The notes: generated by a model not told the origin, from the sequence alone. Positions 46,364 to 56,033 are shown, counted from the first letter of the stretch. The stretch: 64,000 nt of DNA from Janibacter sp. A1S7 (GCF_037198315.1 NZ_CP144913.1:434001-498000); one strand, 5' to 3'. Numbers and translations: made by a program.

Positions 46364-46369
46364 TAGGCT
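46364..46369 (+). promoter_or_regulatory. -10 element of leaderless nuoA2 promoter
   Basis: TAGGCT followed by six bases and the GTG start of nuoA2, with no ribosome binding site, fits a leaderless transcript starting at 46376. Confidence 0.55.
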
Positions 46370-46375
46370 GGTCCC

Positions 46376-46732
46376 GTGGCTGGATATCTCGTCGTCGCAG
46401 GGGCGCTCGTCGTCGGCGTGCTCCTCGTCGTCGCCGGCTACACGACCCGTCGGCTGCTCGCCCCGTCGGACCCCGTCCCGACGAAGTTGGCCACCTACGA
46501 GTCCGGGGTCGACCCGGTCGGTGAGCACTGGGCCCAGACCCGGGTGCGCTACCTCGGCTACGCCTTCCTCTACGTCATCTTCGCGGTGGACGTGGTCTAC
46601 CTCTTCCCGTGGGCGCTCGTGCTGCGCACCGATCTGGGTCCGGCGAGCCTGGTCGAGGTCGCGATCTTCATCGGCGTCGTCCTCCTCGGGCTCGTCCACG
46701 CCCTGCGCCGCGGGCTGCTGAGGTGGACCTGA
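46376..46732 (+). CDS. nuoA2: NADH-quinone oxidoreductase subunit A, second copy
   Basis: A 118-residue subunit with three helices. The loop motif [22 protein letters not shown] replaces the YECGIQP form of the first copy: the Cys is Ser here. The second helix [23 protein letters not shown] keeps the family acidic residue. Only about a third of residues match the first NuoA, so this is an old paralogue rather than a recent duplicate. It heads the second nuo cluster and starts leaderless. Confidence 0.92.
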   Translation: MAGYLVVAGALVVGVLLVVAGYTTRRLLAPSDPVPTKLATYESGVDPVGEHWAQTRVRYLGYAFLYVIFAVDVVYLFPWALVLRTDLGPASLVEVAIFIGVVLLGLVHALRRGLLRWT

Positions 46733-46745
46733 TGGTGGTGCCGCG

Positions 46746-47309
46746 ATGACGACGGACCTGCCGATGCCGCGCGTGGGACCCGGGGCCGCCCACGCACCCC
46801 GCCCCATGAAGGTCGTCCTCAACTGGGGCCGTCGGTACAGCCTGTGGGTCTTCAACTTCGGGCTGGCCTGCTGCGCGATCGAGTTCATCGCTGCGTCGAT
46901 GGCCCGGCACGACTTCATCCGGCTGGGCGTCATCCCCTTCGCCCCCGGCCCGCGGCAGGCCGACCTCATGGTCGTCTCCGGCACGGTCACCGACAAGATG
47001 GCGCCCTCGATCCGCCGCCTCTACGACCAGATGCCCGAGCCGAAGTACGTCATCTCCTTCGGTGCCTGCTCCAACTCCGGTGGCCCGTACTGGGACTCCT
47101 ACTCGGTGACCAAGGGCGTCGACCAGCTCATCCCCGTCGACGTCTACGTCCCCGGCTGCCCACCCCGCCCCGAGGCGCTGCTCCACGGGATCATCGTCCT
47201 GCAGGACCGGATCGCCGCCGAGTCCCCGGGGCGGCCCCGCAGCGGTCGGTCGGTCAGCGCCGGCTCCGTGCGGCGCGGCCTCCTACGCCGCCCGACGAAG
47301 GGGGAGTGA
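46746..47309 (+). CDS. nuoB2: NADH-quinone oxidoreductase subunit B, second copy
   Basis: A 187-residue N2-cluster subunit with all four cysteine ligands kept: the tandem pair in GLACCAIEF (42-43), one in GACSNSGG (about 108) and one in PGCPPRPE (about 138). So the final electron carrier to quinone should be functional. The C-terminal tail is short and Arg rich. One base separates its stop from the nuoC2 start. Confidence 0.95.
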   Translation: MTTDLPMPRVGPGAAHAPRPMKVVLNWGRRYSLWVFNFGLACCAIEFIAASMARHDFIRLGVIPFAPGPRQADLMVVSGTVTDKMAPSIRRLYDQMPEPKYVISFGACSNSGGPYWDSYSVTKGVDQLIPVDVYVPGCPPRPEALLHGIIVLQDRIAAESPGRPRSGRSVSAGSVRRGLLRRPTKGE

Positions 47310-47310
47310 C

Positions 47311-47844
47311 GTGCCCCGGGAGCGGCTCACCATCGCGACACAGGAGTGGGTCCGCGCGGTGCGCGACGCACGGGAGCGTGGCTACACCTTCTTCGACTGG
47401 CTCTCCGCCGTCGACGAGAGCGACCGCGAGCAGGACCCCGGCCTCGACGTCGTCTGCCACCTGCTCGACCCTCGTCCGGGCCCGGAGCGGGACCTGCGCA
47501 CGCTGCTGCTGCGCACCCGCGTCCCGCTCGGTGCGCCCCTGGCCAGCCTGACCGGCGTCTTCGGCGGGGCCGCCTGGCACGAGCGCGAGACGCACGAGAT
47601 GTTCGGGCAGGAGTTCACCGGCTTCGACGACGGCACCGGTCTGGGCATGCGTCCCCTGCTGCTGCCGGACGGCTTCGAGGGCACGCCCCTGCGCAAGTCC
47701 TTCGTCCTGGCGGCCCGGGCGACCAAGCCCTGGCCCGGCGGCAAGGAGCCCGGCGAGGGCCACTCGGGCACGACGAGGAAGTCCCCGGGGCGCCGCCGCG
47801 TCTCCGCGCCGGGTGTCCCCGGCCCGGAGTGGGGGCCACGATGA
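47311..47844 (+). CDS. nuoC2: NADH-quinone oxidoreductase subunit C, second copy
   Basis: A 177-residue 30-kDa-family protein, much shorter than the first NuoC because it has no acidic extension. The signature [20 protein letters not shown] lies near residue 88, and the [11 protein letters not shown] end is typical. The final 45 residues are basic (Lys/Arg/Pro). Its stop overlaps the nuoH2 start, exactly where nuoD stands in complete operons: nuoD is cleanly absent, with no remnant. Confidence 0.92.
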   Translation: MPRERLTIATQEWVRAVRDARERGYTFFDWLSAVDESDREQDPGLDVVCHLLDPRPGPERDLRTLLLRTRVPLGAPLASLTGVFGGAAWHERETHEMFGQEFTGFDDGTGLGMRPLLLPDGFEGTPLRKSFVLAARATKPWPGGKEPGEGHSGTTRKSPGRRRVSAPGVPGPEWGPR

Positions 47845-48797
47845 GCCTGCTCGAGATCACGCTGCGCTCCCTCGCCGCGCTTGCGGCCGTGCTCGTCCTG
47901 CCGCTCGTCGCCGGTCAGACCGAGCACAAGGTCATGGCGCACATGCAGGGGCGGCTCGGCCCGATGTACGCCGGGGGCTTCCACGGCTGGGCGCAGCTCG
48001 TCGCCGACGGGGTGAAGTTCGTCCAGAAGGAGGACATCACCCCCGCGGCGGCGGACCGGCGCATCTTCCGCCTCGCCCCGGCGATCGCCCTCGTCCCGTA
48101 CGTCGTGGCGATGGCGCTGCTGCCGATCCACCCCGGTGTCGCCGCGGCCGAGGTCCCGGCGAGCCTGTTGCTGGTGCTCGCCGTCATCGGCGTCGGCGTC
48201 CTGGGGGCGCTTGTCGCCGGTTGGGCCAGCGCCAACAAGTACGCGCTCATCGGTGGGATGCGCGCTGCCGCACAGCTGCTCGCCTACGAGCTGCCGCTCG
48301 TGCTGTCCGTGGCCTCGATCGCCATGGCCGCCGGCACCCTCTCGCTCGCGGCCGTCGTCGAGGCCTGGTCCCCGTGGTGGCTGCTCTGGCAGCTGCCCGG
48401 TGCGATCGTCTTCGTCGTGGCCGCGACCGCGGAGCTTCAGCGGCCCCCCTTCGACGCCCCGATCGCCGACAGCGAGGTCGTCATGGGCCCGCTGACGGAG
48501 TACACCGGGCTGCGCTTCGCCTTCTTCATGCTCGCCGAGTACGCCGGCATGGTGGTCATGGGACTGCTCTTCGCCGTCCTCTGGCTCGGCGGGTGGCAGG
48601 GGCCCCTCGCCGAGCACCTCGGGTGGCTGTGGACCCTGCTGAAGGGCTCGCTCGTCGTCCTCCTCATCATCTGGATGCGGGTCTCGTGGCCGCGCCTGCG
48701 CGAGGACCAGCTCCAACGACTGGCGTGGACGGTCCTCGTGCCGCTCGCCCTGGCCCAGATCGCACTGACTGCCGTAGGGGTGGTGTTCACGGCATGA
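47841..48797 (+). CDS. nuoH2: NADH-quinone oxidoreductase subunit H, second copy
   Basis: A 318-residue membrane subunit without the long tail of the first copy. [24 protein letters not shown] near residue 36 replaces the usual [12 protein letters not shown]. The quinone-side loop reads [20 protein letters not shown] near 205 instead of the acidic [15 protein letters not shown], so several glutamates that in normal complex I couple quinone chemistry to pumping are absent. [16 protein letters not shown] follows as in the family. Confidence 0.93.
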   Translation: MSLLEITLRSLAALAAVLVLPLVAGQTEHKVMAHMQGRLGPMYAGGFHGWAQLVADGVKFVQKEDITPAAADRRIFRLAPAIALVPYVVAMALLPIHPGVAAAEVPASLLLVLAVIGVGVLGALVAGWASANKYALIGGMRAAAQLLAYELPLVLSVASIAMAAGTLSLAAVVEAWSPWWLLWQLPGAIVFVVAATAELQRPPFDAPIADSEVVMGPLTEYTGLRFAFFMLAEYAGMVVMGLLFAVLWLGGWQGPLAEHLGWLWTLLKGSLVVLLIIWMRVSWPRLREDQLQRLAWTVLVPLALAQIALTAVGVVFTA

Positions 48798-49333
48798 GTA
48801 CGCACGACGACGCCGGACGAGGATTCGTCCCGGGGCTGGTCTCGGGGATGGCCGCGACCGCCAAGCAGCTGGTCAGCCCGGCGCACACCGCCGAGTACCC
48901 CGACGTCGCGCCGGAGCTGCCGGCGCGTTCACGCGGGGTCATCGCGCTCATCGACACCAACTGCACCTCGTGCATGCTCTGTGCCCGCGAGTGCCCCGAC
49001 TGGTGCATCTACATCGACTCGCACAAGGAAGAAGTGCCTGCGGCGAGCGAGGGCGGACGTGCCCGGCAGCGCAACGTCCTCGACCGTTTCGCCATCGACT
49101 TCTCGCTGTGCATGTACTGCGGCATCTGCGTCGAGGTCTGCCCCTTCGACGCCCTCTTCTGGAGCCCGCAGTTCGAGTACGCGGAGACCGACATCCGCGA
49201 CCTGCTCCACGAGAAGGACCGGCTCGGGCAGTGGGCGCAGGAGGTCCCGGCCCCACCGGAGCTCGACCCTGCCGCTGCGGACCCACCGGAAGTGACCGCT
49301 GCCAACAAACCCTCGCGCGGCAGGCGCCGATGA
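48794..49333 (+). CDS. nuoI2: NADH-quinone oxidoreductase subunit I, second copy
   Basis: A 179-residue 2x4Fe-4S subunit with both ligand sets intact: [12 protein letters not shown] near residue 56 and [12 protein letters not shown] near 104. In the absence of an NADH module this subunit is the natural entry point for electrons from ferredoxin. No repeat tail is present. Coupled to nuoH2 and nuoJ2 by ATGA overlaps. Confidence 0.93.
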   Translation: MSTHDDAGRGFVPGLVSGMAATAKQLVSPAHTAEYPDVAPELPARSRGVIALIDTNCTSCMLCARECPDWCIYIDSHKEEVPAASEGGRARQRNVLDRFAIDFSLCMYCGICVEVCPFDALFWSPQFEYAETDIRDLLHEKDRLGQWAQEVPAPPELDPAAADPPEVTAANKPSRGRRR

Positions 49334-49854
49334 CGGGTCTCGACCTCGCCTTCGCCGCCACGGGTCTGATCACCGCTGCCGCTGCTGCGATCGCGGTCAC
49401 GACGCGCCAGGTCGTCCACTCCGCCCTCTGGCTCGTCGTCGCCCTCCTCGGCCTCGCCGGCTGCTACCTCGTCCTGGGCGCCGAGCTCGTCGCCCTGGTC
49501 CAGGTGCTCGTGTACGTCGGGGCAGTCGTCGTCCTCGTGATCGTGGCGCTGATGCTCACCCGGGCGCCGATCGGCCCCCGGGAGGAGCACTCCACCTCCC
49601 GGGGCCACCGGGCGCTCGCGGCCCTCGTCGGCGCCGGCACCGCGGGGCTCGTCGCCGCCGTCCTGCTGCCCACCGCCGCCCGCGCCGAGGTCCGGCCCGG
49701 TGGCACCGCGGAGCTCGGTCGACAGATCTTCTCCACCTGGGTGTGGCCCTTCGAGCTGCTCTCGCTGCTCCTTCTGGCCGCCCTCGTCGGTGCCTTCGCC
49801 GTCGCCGGTCTGACCGGCGAGCAGCCGCGGGCGAAGGGGGAGACGCAGCCATGA
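49330..49854 (+). CDS. nuoJ2: NADH-quinone oxidoreductase subunit J, second copy
   Basis: A 174-residue membrane subunit with five helices. [22 protein letters not shown] near residue 58 is the family signature helix. The hydrophilic C-terminal extension of the first NuoJ is absent. Coupled to nuoK2 by ATGA. Confidence 0.92.
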   Translation: MTGLDLAFAATGLITAAAAAIAVTTRQVVHSALWLVVALLGLAGCYLVLGAELVALVQVLVYVGAVVVLVIVALMLTRAPIGPREEHSTSRGHRALAALVGAGTAGLVAAVLLPTAARAEVRPGGTAELGRQIFSTWVWPFELLSLLLLAALVGAFAVAGLTGEQPRAKGETQP

Positions 49855-50150
49855 TCCACGCCGCAGGCCCGTACCTCCTCGCCAGCGTCCTCGTCGGGCT
49901 GGGGCTCTACGGGATCCTCGCCCGCCGCAACGCCGTCCTCGTCCTCGTGGGCACGGAGCTGCTCATCGCCGGTGGCAGCCTGCTGCTCGTCACCGCCGGG
50001 GCGCTCGGTCGTGACGAGATGTGGTCCGGTCAGGTGCTCGCGCTCTTCGTCATCACCATCGCCGCCGCAGAGGTGGTCATCGCGCTGGCCGTCATCATCG
50101 CCGCCTACCGGCGCCGTGGCAGCATCGACCTCGCCGAGGCGGCCCGGTGA
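49851..50150 (+). CDS. nuoK2: NADH-quinone oxidoreductase subunit K, second copy
   Basis: A 99-residue, three-helix channel subunit. Both key glutamates are kept, in VLVGTELLIAGGSLLLV near residue 35 and ITIAAAEVVIALAVIIAAY near 73. Coupled to nuoJ2 and nuoL2. Confidence 0.93.
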   Translation: MIHAAGPYLLASVLVGLGLYGILARRNAVLVLVGTELLIAGGSLLLVTAGALGRDEMWSGQVLALFVITIAAAEVVIALAVIIAAYRRRGSIDLAEAAR

Positions 50151-52012
50151 CCGCGACGACGGGCGGGTTCCTCATCGCCCTCCCCGCGGGCACCGCCGCC
50201 CTCGCCCTCGTCCTCGCACGACATGCGACACTCGCCGGTCTGCTCGCGATCCTCGGATCCGTGCTCTCCCTCGTCGCCTCGATCGTCGCGCTCGCCGGCG
50301 CGACCGCAGGGCCGACCGGTGACCCCTTCGCCGACGGCCGTGCCACCGGTGGCGAGCTGGTGATCGGCACGGTCGACCTGCCCCTCGCGATCGGCCTGTC
50401 GAGCACGAGCGCCTTCCTCGTCCTGACGGTTTCGCTCGTCGTCGCGGCCGTGCAGACCTACTCGGCCTGGTTCCTCGCCGCCGATGACCGGCGCGGGGTC
50501 TTCCACGCGACCATCGCGCTCTTCGCCGGGGCGATGACCCTCGTCGTCCTCTCCAGCGACCTCCTGCTGACGATCGTCGGCTGGGAGGTCATGGGGTGGT
50601 GCTCCTACCTGCTCATCGGCCACTGGTCGCGCCGCCCGGCGCCGCGCCGGGCGGCGCACACCGCCTTCATGGTCACGCGCCTCGCCGACATCGGCCTGGT
50701 GCTGGGCATGGCCCTGCTCATCGCGGGGGCCGGTACCACCGGCCGTGCCGAGGTCATCGAGCACTGGACCTCCGCCGGCGACCCCGCGCTGCGCTCGACC
50801 GCACTCGTCCTCGTCGTCATCGGGGTCCTGGGCAAGTCCGCCCAGCTGCCCTTCCACGACTGGCTGCTCGACGCGATGGAGGGCCCGACGCCGGCCTCGG
50901 CCCTGATCCACGCCGCGACGATGGTCGCCGCCGGCACGGTCGTGCTGGGGCAGCTCTTCCCGGTGCTCGTGCTGGCCGCCGCCGCCCGAGCGGTGCTGGG
51001 CGTCTCGGTCGCGGTGACGATGCTCCTCGCCGCGCTGCTCGCCCTGGTCGAGCCGGACCTCAAGCGTCTGCTCGCCTGGTCGACGATCAGCCAGATCGGC
51101 GTGATGCTCGCCCCACTGGCCGCTGCCGGGGCCGGGCCGGCGGTCGGCAGCGCCCTCGGTCACCTCTACGGTCACGCGATCTTCAAGGCCCTGCTCTTCC
51201 TGACCATCGGTTGGCTCGCGATGACCGGCGGCTCGACCCGCTGGGACGCCCTCGTCGGCAGCGCCCGCACCCATCGCGTGGCGCTCTTCGCGTGGGTCTC
51301 CGGCCTCGTCTCACTCGCGGGGGTGCCGCTCGTGCTCGGCGGCGTCACCAAGGAGCACGTCATCGCCGCGGTCGCGCACGACTCCGACACCCGCGGCGCG
51401 GTCGCCGGGCTCGTCATGGGCAGCCTGCTGGTCACCGCAGTGGTCACCGCCGCGTACGCGACCCGGGCGCTGCTCGTGGCCGTCCGAGGCGTTGGCGGCC
51501 AGGGCCCCCGCGTCGTGCGTGCCCGGGCGGTCATGCCCGGCGCCGTCGCCGGCATCCTCGTCGTCCTCGGGGTCGCCAGCATCCTCGGGGGGATCGCGCT
51601 CGGCGTGCGCCTGCCGCGAGCGGGCGACGTGCCGCTGCCGCTGTTCATCGGCGTCCTCGCGCTCGTCCTCCTGGGCATCGCGGTCGGCTACCTGCTCGAC
51701 GTCAGCGGCGTGCAGACCCGACTCGTCGAGGGTCGCCTCGGGGCCCTCGTGGGGCAGGGCCTGCACGTCGGCCGGTTGCAGCAGGCGCTGGTGGTGCGAC
51801 CGGTCCTTGCCCTGGCACGCCTGGTGGCCTTCCTCGACCGGGAGGTCATCGACAGCTACGTGCGCGCCGCCGCCTCGGGGGTGCTCGGTCTGGGTGGCGT
51901 CGGGACGCGCGCCCACGCCCGATCGCGCCCCACGTCCGCGCTGGCCCTCCTCGGGGTCGGCGTGCTGCTCGTCGTCGGTCTCGGTGTCATCACCGTCGGG
52001 GGGACCTCGTGA
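50147..52012 (+). CDS. nuoL2: NADH-quinone oxidoreductase subunit L, second copy
   Basis: A 621-residue antiporter-like pump. The helix-5 glutamate is in GWEVMGWCSYLLIGHW near residue 146; [35 protein letters not shown] near 228 has the Lys and His of the proton path; PDLKRLLAWSTISQIGVM near 305 is the discontinuous helix. Length includes the lateral helix. GTG start in the nuoK2 overlap. Confidence 0.93.
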   Translation: MTATTGGFLIALPAGTAALALVLARHATLAGLLAILGSVLSLVASIVALAGATAGPTGDPFADGRATGGELVIGTVDLPLAIGLSSTSAFLVLTVSLVVAAVQTYSAWFLAADDRRGVFHATIALFAGAMTLVVLSSDLLLTIVGWEVMGWCSYLLIGHWSRRPAPRRAAHTAFMVTRLADIGLVLGMALLIAGAGTTGRAEVIEHWTSAGDPALRSTALVLVVIGVLGKSAQLPFHDWLLDAMEGPTPASALIHAATMVAAGTVVLGQLFPVLVLAAAARAVLGVSVAVTMLLAALLALVEPDLKRLLAWSTISQIGVMLAPLAAAGAGPAVGSALGHLYGHAIFKALLFLTIGWLAMTGGSTRWDALVGSARTHRVALFAWVSGLVSLAGVPLVLGGVTKEHVIAAVAHDSDTRGAVAGLVMGSLLVTAVVTAAYATRALLVAVRGVGGQGPRVVRARAVMPGAVAGILVVLGVASILGGIALGVRLPRAGDVPLPLFIGVLALVLLGIAVGYLLDVSGVQTRLVEGRLGALVGQGLHVGRLQQALVVRPVLALARLVAFLDREVIDSYVRAAASGVLGLGGVGTRAHARSRPTSALALLGVGVLLVVGLGVITVGGTS

Positions 52013-53616
52013 TCGCACTCGCCTGCGCCCTCCCGCTGCTCGCCGGCGCCGTCCTGCTCGGCAGCGGCACCGAGCCGTCCACCCGCACCGCCGCCCGGGC
52101 CGGGATCGTGGCATCGCTCGTGACGCTCGCCCTCGTCACCGTCGCCTGGGCCACCGACTCCGTCGTCGACGTCGCCTGGCTGCCGGCACTCGGCCTGCGC
52201 CTGCACCTCGGACTCGACGGCATCAGCGGCCCGCTGGCCGTGCTCGCGGCGCTCGTCACCGGGGCCGCGTGCGCGACCACCCTCACCGAGCGACCCCGAA
52301 GTGGTAGCGCGGCCACCGTCGTCGGTTGCATCCTGTTCACCCTCGGCGGGGCGGTGGCGACCTTCGCCGCCGGGGACGCCCTCCTCTTCGTCGTCGCCTT
52401 CGAGCTCGTGCTCGTGCCGGTGTGGGTGCTCATCACCCGCTTCGGCGACGAGCGGGACCCGCGGGCCCGACGTGAGGCGGGTGCGCGCTTCGTCCTCTAC
52501 ACCGGGACCGGCTCGACGCTCATGCTCCTCGGGGTGCTGCTGCTCGTCTCCCGGGCCGGCACCGCCGACCTCGCTGCACTCGGTGCCGCCCGGGGAGAGG
52601 GCCTCGACGCCGGCACGCAGCTGGTCATCGCGGTCCTGCTCACCCTCGGGCTGGCGGTCAAGATCCCCGTCTGGCCGCTGCACTCGTGGCTGCCGCTGGC
52701 CCACACCACGGCCCCGACGGCAGGCTCGATGCTGCTCGCCGCAGTGCTGCTGAAGATGGGCACCTACGGGCTGATCCGGCTACCCCTGGCCACGGTGCCC
52801 GACGGCTTCGCCCGCATCGCCCCCGTGCTCGCGGTCTGCGGCGTCATCGGCATCGTCTGGGGCGGACTCGTCTGCCTCGTCGAGCCCGGGCTCAAGCGCC
52901 TCATCGCCTGGTCGTCGATCGCACACATGGGCTTCGTCGCCCTCGCCCTGGCCACCGGGACGACCACCGGCGTGACCGCTGCGCTCTACGGCAACCTCGC
53001 CCACGGCCTGATCTCGGCGCTGCTCTTCCTCGTCGTCGGAGGGCTCAAGCACCGCTGGGGCGGTGATGACCTGCGCATCCCGCGACCGGCCCTGCGCGAG
53101 CACGCACCCCGGAGAGGGCTGCTCCTGCTGACCGGTCTGGCCGCCGGCCTGGGCCTGCCGGGTCTGGCCGGCTTCTGGGGTGAGTTCCCGGCGATCATCG
53201 CCGCGCTCGATCCTGCGCAGGGGCGCTCGACCACCCTCTTCGCGGCCTGTGCGGCGGTCGCCGCGGTCGGCGCCGTGCTCGCCGCCGGGTACGCCCTACG
53301 GGTGGCGCGTCTCGTCTGGCTCGGTGAGGGGTACTCCGACGCACCCACCGCGCCGGAACCCGACGCGGGACCCACCACGGAGGCCGACGCCGGACCCGCC
53401 ACGGAATCCGACGCGGACGCCGATGGTCTCGCGCGCACACGGCCCTTGCCCGTCGCCGAGTCCGGCAGCGCAGATGTCGGCCGCGACGGCGAGCTCGATC
53501 GGCCCGAGACCGTCCCCGGCGCCGTCCTCGCACTCGCCGTCCTCGTCCTCGGTGTCGCTCCGGTGCTCGTGCTCACCGTCACCGAACCCGCCCTGGTCGC
53601 GGTGGTGACACCGTGA
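52009..53616 (+). CDS. nuoM2: NADH-quinone oxidoreductase subunit M, second copy
   Basis: A 535-residue pump with the helix-5 Glu in VVAFELVLVPVWVLITRFG near residue 133, the KIPVWPLHSWLPLAHTTAPTAGSMLL signature near 220 and EPGLKRLIAWSSIAHMGFVAL near 293. Between residues 445 and 505 there is a hydrophilic insert rich in Asp, Pro, Ala and Thr, with a degenerate ten-residue repeat (T-E-P/A-D-A-G-P). GTG start within the nuoL2 stop. Confidence 0.93.
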   Translation: MIALACALPLLAGAVLLGSGTEPSTRTAARAGIVASLVTLALVTVAWATDSVVDVAWLPALGLRLHLGLDGISGPLAVLAALVTGAACATTLTERPRSGSAATVVGCILFTLGGAVATFAAGDALLFVVAFELVLVPVWVLITRFGDERDPRARREAGARFVLYTGTGSTLMLLGVLLLVSRAGTADLAALGAARGEGLDAGTQLVIAVLLTLGLAVKIPVWPLHSWLPLAHTTAPTAGSMLLAAVLLKMGTYGLIRLPLATVPDGFARIAPVLAVCGVIGIVWGGLVCLVEPGLKRLIAWSSIAHMGFVALALATGTTTGVTAALYGNLAHGLISALLFLVVGGLKHRWGGDDLRIPRPALREHAPRRGLLLLTGLAAGLGLPGLAGFWGEFPAIIAALDPAQGRSTTLFAACAAVAAVGAVLAAGYALRVARLVWLGEGYSDAPTAPEPDAGPTTEADAGPATESDADADGLARTRPLPVAESGSADVGRDGELDRPETVPGAVLALAVLVLGVAPVLVLTVTEPALVAVVTP

Positions 53617-55124
53617 CGCCGACCGCTGCGCCCCCGCAGATCGACGTCCTGGTCGCCGGGCCCGTCCTCGCCCCGGCGATCGGCGCCGTGCTCGTCCTCG
53701 CCCTCGACGCCCTCTGGCCCCACCGCCGGACCCCCGCCCCGGTGATCGGCGGGCTCGCCCTGCTCCTCGGGCTCGGTGCGGCGATCTCCCTTCGCCTGCG
53801 GGTCGGGGCCGATGGTGCTCTGAGCACGGTCTGCCTGCCGGGCGACCCCGCACTGGACGTCAGCGCGCCCAACGGGGCCGACGTCGGCCCCTGCCTGCTC
53901 CACGTCGGTCAGTCGGGTGCGCTCCTGCAGGCCTTGGCGGCGGCCGCGGGGATCGCCGTCCTCGCACTCCTGCTCGCGCGTCCGCCCGGCCACGAGACGC
54001 AAGAGGGCCCGGCATCCGCGTCCGGACCGGGCGTCGAGACCGCCCTGCTCCTGACCACCGTCACCGGCGCCGCCACCGTCACCGTCGCCCGCGACCTGGG
54101 GACCTGGCTCGTCGGTCTGGAGCTGGCCACGCTGCCGGTCGTCGCGCTCGCGGTCCTGCGCGGAGGCCGCCGGGACAGCGGTGCGATGCAGCTGATCATG
54201 ACCTCGATCAGCTCCTTCGGCGTCGCCGTCCTCGGTGCCGGCCTCTGGGTGAGCGCCACCGGAAGCATCCGTCTCGGGGGAGGGGCGGCCCGGTCGGCCT
54301 GGCAGGAGGACGGCCCCCGGGCCCTGCTCACCCTCGCCCTGGTGCTGCTCCTGGCGGCGCTCGCCTTCAAGCTCTCGCTCGTGCCCTTCCACGCGTGGAC
54401 CCCGGCCACCTATCCGCGCGCCGGTGTCGCTGTGACGATGCTCCTGGCGAGCGTCTCGGCGATCGCGGCCGTCGGGGCGCTCATCGCCGTCATGGAGGGG
54501 GCGGCCGGCGTCCGGCCCGACCTCGTCCCGGTGCTGGGTGTGCTGGCGGTGGCATCCATGCTCGTCGGTGCCGTCCTCGCGCTGCGGGCGAGTGACCCCC
54601 TTCGCCTCATCGCCTGGTCCGCGGTCACCCAGGGTGGCTGGGTGATCGCCCCGCTCGCCGCGGGCGACGTCGACGCGGCCATCGGGTACCTCGCCGTCTA
54701 CGTCGTCGCCGTCACCACCGTCCTCGCCGTCGTCGCCGACCTCGCGCCGGGTGGCGGCCGCACGCTCGAGGACGACCGCGGGCTGCTGCGCCGTCGCCCC
54801 GTCCACGCCGCTCTCCTCGGGCTGGGGCTGCTCACCCTCGCCGGGCTGCCGCCGGGGGTGGCCGGCCTGCTCGCGAAGTTCGTCGCGCTGCGCCCCCTCG
54901 CCGACGCCGGTCTCTGGTGGATCGCCCTGCCGGCCGTCCTCGCCGCGGCGATCGGCTTCGCCGTCTACCTGCGCTGGCTGGCGCTGGTGCTCGCGCCCGA
55001 GCGGGTCCCGCGGGAGCCGGAGGCCGTCACCCGAACCCGCACGACGGTCGCCGTCGTCGCCGGCGTCGTGCTCCTGACTGCCACCGTCCTGCCGGTGCTG
55101 CTGCTGGGTGCGGGAACGAGATGA
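53613..55124 (+). CDS. nuoN2: NADH-quinone oxidoreductase subunit N, second copy
   Basis: A 503-residue pump closing the second cluster. LVGLELATLPVVALAVLRGG near residue 168, KLSLVPFHAWTPATYPRAGVAVTML near 252 and ASDPLRLIAWSAVTQGGWVIAPLA near 330 are the signatures. It is less conserved than NuoL2/M2 and has a large periplasmic loop around residues 60-110. The htpX frame begins in its stop if the earlier ATG (55121) is used. Confidence 0.9.
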   Translation: MTPTAAPPQIDVLVAGPVLAPAIGAVLVLALDALWPHRRTPAPVIGGLALLLGLGAAISLRLRVGADGALSTVCLPGDPALDVSAPNGADVGPCLLHVGQSGALLQALAAAAGIAVLALLLARPPGHETQEGPASASGPGVETALLLTTVTGAATVTVARDLGTWLVGLELATLPVVALAVLRGGRRDSGAMQLIMTSISSFGVAVLGAGLWVSATGSIRLGGGAARSAWQEDGPRALLTLALVLLLAALAFKLSLVPFHAWTPATYPRAGVAVTMLLASVSAIAAVGALIAVMEGAAGVRPDLVPVLGVLAVASMLVGAVLALRASDPLRLIAWSAVTQGGWVIAPLAAGDVDAAIGYLAVYVVAVTTVLAVVADLAPGGGRTLEDDRGLLRRRPVHAALLGLGLLTLAGLPPGVAGLLAKFVALRPLADAGLWWIALPAVLAAAIGFAVYLRWLALVLAPERVPREPEAVTRTRTTVAVVAGVVLLTATVLPVLLLGAGTR

Positions 55125-55147
55125 CCCCCTTCGACGTTGGGACTGAC

Positions 55148-56002
55148 ATGCACAACCACCACTTCAACGGGCTGAAGACAGCAGCCCTCTTCGGCGGGAT
55201 CTTCACGCTGCTCCTGCTCGTCGGCTACGCCCTCGGCGGCAGCATGTTCATGTGGATCTTCGGTCTCTTCGGGGTCGGGATGACCGCGTACTCGTACTGG
55301 AACTCGGACAAGCTGGCGATCAAGGCGATGCGGGCCCAGCCGGCCGACCCGATGCAGTTCCCGGCGATGTACCGGATCGTGCAGGAGCTGAGCCAGAAGG
55401 CGGACCAGCCGATGCCCCGCCTGTACGTCTCGCCGACGCGTGCGCCCAATGCCTTCGCCACCGGACGCAACCCCGAGCACGCGGCCGTGTGCTGCACCGA
55501 GGGGATCCTCGAGCTGCTCGACGAGCGGGAGCTGCGCGGTGTCCTGGGTCACGAGCTGATGCACGTGTACAACCGCGACATCCTCACCAGCTCGGTCGCC
55601 GGGGCCATCGCGGGCGTCATCTCCTCGGTCGCATCGATCGGCCTGTGGTTCGGTGGACGCGACCGCAACCCGATCGCCGCCATCGCCGTGGCCCTGCTCG
55701 CGCCCGTCGCGGCCATGGTCATCCAGATGGCGATCAGCCGCACCCGCGAGTACGACGCCGACGAGGACGGGGCCGCGCTGACCGGCGACCCGCTGGCCCT
55801 GGCCTCGGCGTTGGACAAGCTCCAGCGCGGAGTCGCCAAGGCGCCGCTGCAGCCCACCCAGGAGCTGCAGAACACCTCGCACATGATGATCGCCAACCCC
55901 TTCAACGCGAAGGACGTCTCCAAGCTCTTCTCCACCCACCCGCCGATGGACCAGCGGATCGAGCGTCTGCAGGCGATGGCGCGGGGGCCACGCCAGTCCT
56001 GA
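55148..56002 (+). CDS. htpX: HtpX-type membrane zinc protease (M48)
   Basis: A 284-residue membrane-bound M48 protease that degrades misfolded membrane proteins. Two N-terminal helices follow MHNHHFNGLKTAALFGG; the zinc site HELMHVYNRD is near residue 135, with two further helices and the third ligand in SRTREYDADEDGA near 200. The C-terminal THPPMDQRIERLQAM is the family ending. I chose ATG 55148, where homologues begin. ATG 55121 overlaps the nuoN2 stop and has a GGAACGAG before it; translation from there would add nine residues. Either way htpX is the last gene of the nuo2 unit. Confidence 0.9.
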   Translation: MHNHHFNGLKTAALFGGIFTLLLLVGYALGGSMFMWIFGLFGVGMTAYSYWNSDKLAIKAMRAQPADPMQFPAMYRIVQELSQKADQPMPRLYVSPTRAPNAFATGRNPEHAAVCCTEGILELLDERELRGVLGHELMHVYNRDILTSSVAGAIAGVISSVASIGLWFGGRDRNPIAAIAVALLAPVAAMVIQMAISRTREYDADEDGAALTGDPLALASALDKLQRGVAKAPLQPTQELQNTSHMMIANPFNAKDVSKLFSTHPPMDQRIERLQAMARGPRQS

Positions 56003-56033
56003 CGGAGCCGCGTGACCGGCGCCGCCCCTCTCT

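Noticed and set aside
46376..55124. Second nuo cluster as a decaying duplicate
   Set aside because: All frames are open, gene overlaps are intact, and cluster ligands and proton-path residues are kept; sequence divergence from the first set is far too large for a recent copy.
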